This document shows, piece by piece, positions 62,487-64,000 of a stretch of 64,000 nucleotides of DNA. The notes below the pieces were generated by a model. It did no database searches and was not told the origin of the DNA. It saw only the letters and a program-made list of their open reading frames with translations. Origin of the DNA: Zygaena filipendulae. Taxonomy: Eukaryota; Arthropoda; Insecta; Lepidoptera; Zygaenidae. Both the position numbers and the translations under genes were made by a program. The stretch's first letter is position 1, and each line of letters opens with the position of its first letter. The stretch lies in assembly GCA_907165275.2 (NCBI GenBank), contig OU015670.1:2011501-2075500 (forward strand), given 5' to 3'.

Positions 62487-63832
62487 ATGGCTTTGTCATC
62501 AGAAAAAGAATGGTTTATAGCTGTTCCATGGGGCAGAATGTGTGGTATGTAAACTAAATATATTATAGAAATTAAAATGCACTTTGCTCCTTCCTATCTT
62601 TACGAAGACCAAGGTTAGAAATTATCATTTTTTTACTACTATTTACCTACCTAAATTCCGGAAACTTCAAAACTAGTGTTGTCATATTATCTTATCGTTA
62701 ATGTCGATAGTGATTTAGTACATAATATTCATGTTTTGGTATTTCTTTCATTGTAGTGATATTCCCATATTCCTATTCTTATGGTTTTTTTTTTAATCAT
62801 AACTTTTTCTGTATTTTTTTAAATTTTAAATAATTTATAAATTTCAGTAACAGCATGGGGCGACAGCCTGAACCCACCAGTACTACTGTGTCATGGTGAA
62901 CTTGACACTGCAGCCAGTTTCAGACCTCTCATACAATACTTGCCAAAATGCTTTTATTACATTGGTATGAAGACATTTTTAAATTTATCTGGTTTGGAAA
63001 TTGATAGTTTATGACCTTAAGATCAAAATCCAAGGAATATATTGTCATGATGCCTCAAGCTGAAGCCTTTGGTGTTCTCCAATAGTTCCGAGAAATAAAA
63101 ATGAAGGTTAATCACTTTGGTGCTTTATTCAAGTTTGCTGGTATATTAGCAGATGTTAATTGACAATTAGCATGTTATCCGATGATGATAATATTAATGC
63201 TGATTTATACATTCCATCTGAAATTGGTTCTTATTGCTATATTAATAAAGTTCAACAACTGTCAAGTGATCTCTTCTGCCTTCAGGCATGGAGTTTCCTG
63301 GCCACGGTAGATCTTCTCCGTTACCACCTGGCTTGCCCATCAACGCCCATGATATGGTCTATGCCATAGTAGCACTGGTGAGGCACTTCCGCTGGTCTCA
63401 GTTCATGTGCATTGCCCACTCAATAGCCGTTTTATATGGTAAGCTGTGATCATGATTCTTTAAACTATACTTGACTCAACAGAGTTAGACAAGCTAATGA
63501 ATTTATCATAATAATTTCACATGGCATGCATCTTTCTTCCATCATCCTGAGGGACAGAAAATTGATTGGCAAAATCAATATAAATGTGAGCAAAGCCAGG
63601 AGCAAAAGCATGTAGTAACGATAAAGTAAAGATTTTTTTGTTGTTTTCAGCTAGGATATACAACCGGTCATATCCAGATGTAATGAGCAGACTGGTTGAG
63701 CTGGACCCTACCCCGGTCTACAGTGAGGTCTTGACGCCCGATGACTTCGCTCAGTGGTATAAGTCGAAAAACAAAGTAGTTGATGAACAAATTAACTCAT
63801 GGATTCCTTTAAAGGAGAATATAACTACATAA
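62487..63832 (+). CDS. SH3: kraken/SERHL-type hydrolase, truncated at a TE
   Basis: Exons 62487-62544, 62848-62964, 63286-63438 and 63651-63832: 510 nt, 169 aa to TAA, phases 1, 1, 1. Closest to SH1/SH2: VPWGRMCVTAWG; HG at 35-36 (LLCHGELDTAASFRPL); EFPGHGRSS; nucleophile region CIAHSIAVLY with Ser104, both flanking Gly positions of GxSxG replaced by Ala; cap SYPDVMSRLVELDPTPVYSE. The last exon matches SH2 exon 3 but stops where a Helitron-like element begins, so the second half (cap helices, catalytic His) is missing unless exons lie beyond 64,000 and a hidden donor is used. The intron before GMEFPGHG is absent from SH1 and SH2. It may be a pseudogene or a truncated non-catalytic protein. 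Confidence 0.7.
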
Positions 63833-64000
63833 TTATTATAAAACAAAGTCCTCCACCGCTTGTCTGTCTGTCTGTCTGTTCACAATAAACTCAAAACTAC
63901 TGAATGAATTTTCATGTGGTTTTCACCAATAGATAGAGTTATTCAAGAGGAAAATTTACACATATAGTTTAGAATTTCCATGGGAAATCTGAAATTACCG
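63827..64000 (+). mobile_element. Helitron-like element at the end of SH3
   Basis: TATAAAACAAAGTCCTCCAC, (GTCT)n, ATTTTCATGTGGTTTTCACC and onward, the subtype at 22376-22577. It runs off the window before its 3' hairpin. The SH3 stop codon lies at the junction. Confidence 0.72.

Overview
The window looks like a moth or butterfly (Lepidoptera) nuclear genome. The evidence is spliced genes with canonical GT-AG introns, AT-rich intergenic DNA full of the TACCTACC-type microsatellite, and a repeat landscape typical of that order: short Helitron-like elements ending in CTAG with a GC-rich hairpin, many MITEs, and 5'-truncated LINEs. There are no operons and no CRISPR array. All exon models below were built by reading splice sites and phases by hand.

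Layout. (1) 1-12,444, plus strand: ten 3' coding exons of the dynactin p150/Glued gene, 338 codons in frame through every junction. Its introns hold a CA/ACGC satellite, a 110-bp minisatellite and a 995-bp foldback element. (2) 12.4-32.4 kb: gene-poor, TE-rich DNA. (3) 33.0-38.4 kb, plus strand: a four-exon Not/Noto-type homeobox gene with an N-terminal eh1 motif. (4) 42.2-46.4 kb, plus strand: a three-exon gene for a 146-aa protein I do not recognise. (5) 49.1 kb, minus strand: tRNA-Glu(TTC). (6) 51.0-63.8 kb: three paralogous alpha/beta-hydrolase genes of the kraken/serine-hydrolase-like (SERHL) family. SH1 (plus) and SH2 (minus) are tail to tail. SH2 and SH3 (plus) are head to head across about 0.8 kb. 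A pair of nested LINE remnants lies between SH1 and SH2.

The genes do not form one pathway. Dynactin p150 is a housekeeping cytoskeletal motor adaptor, the Not-type factor is a developmental repressor candidate, and the hydrolases are a local tandem family with different intron positions and decaying active-site motifs. SH3 ends abruptly at a transposon and may be a broken copy.

The most unusual signals are: two 32-34 bp perfect hairpin insertions, each flanked by a perfect 8-bp target duplication, so small that they may be the shortest mobile units here; the unrecognised three-exon gene; a 448-bp-arm foldback able to make long hairpin RNA; a MITE family that spreads TGACGTCA (CRE-like) sites; and nested insertions whose empty sites can be read directly from sister copies in the same window.
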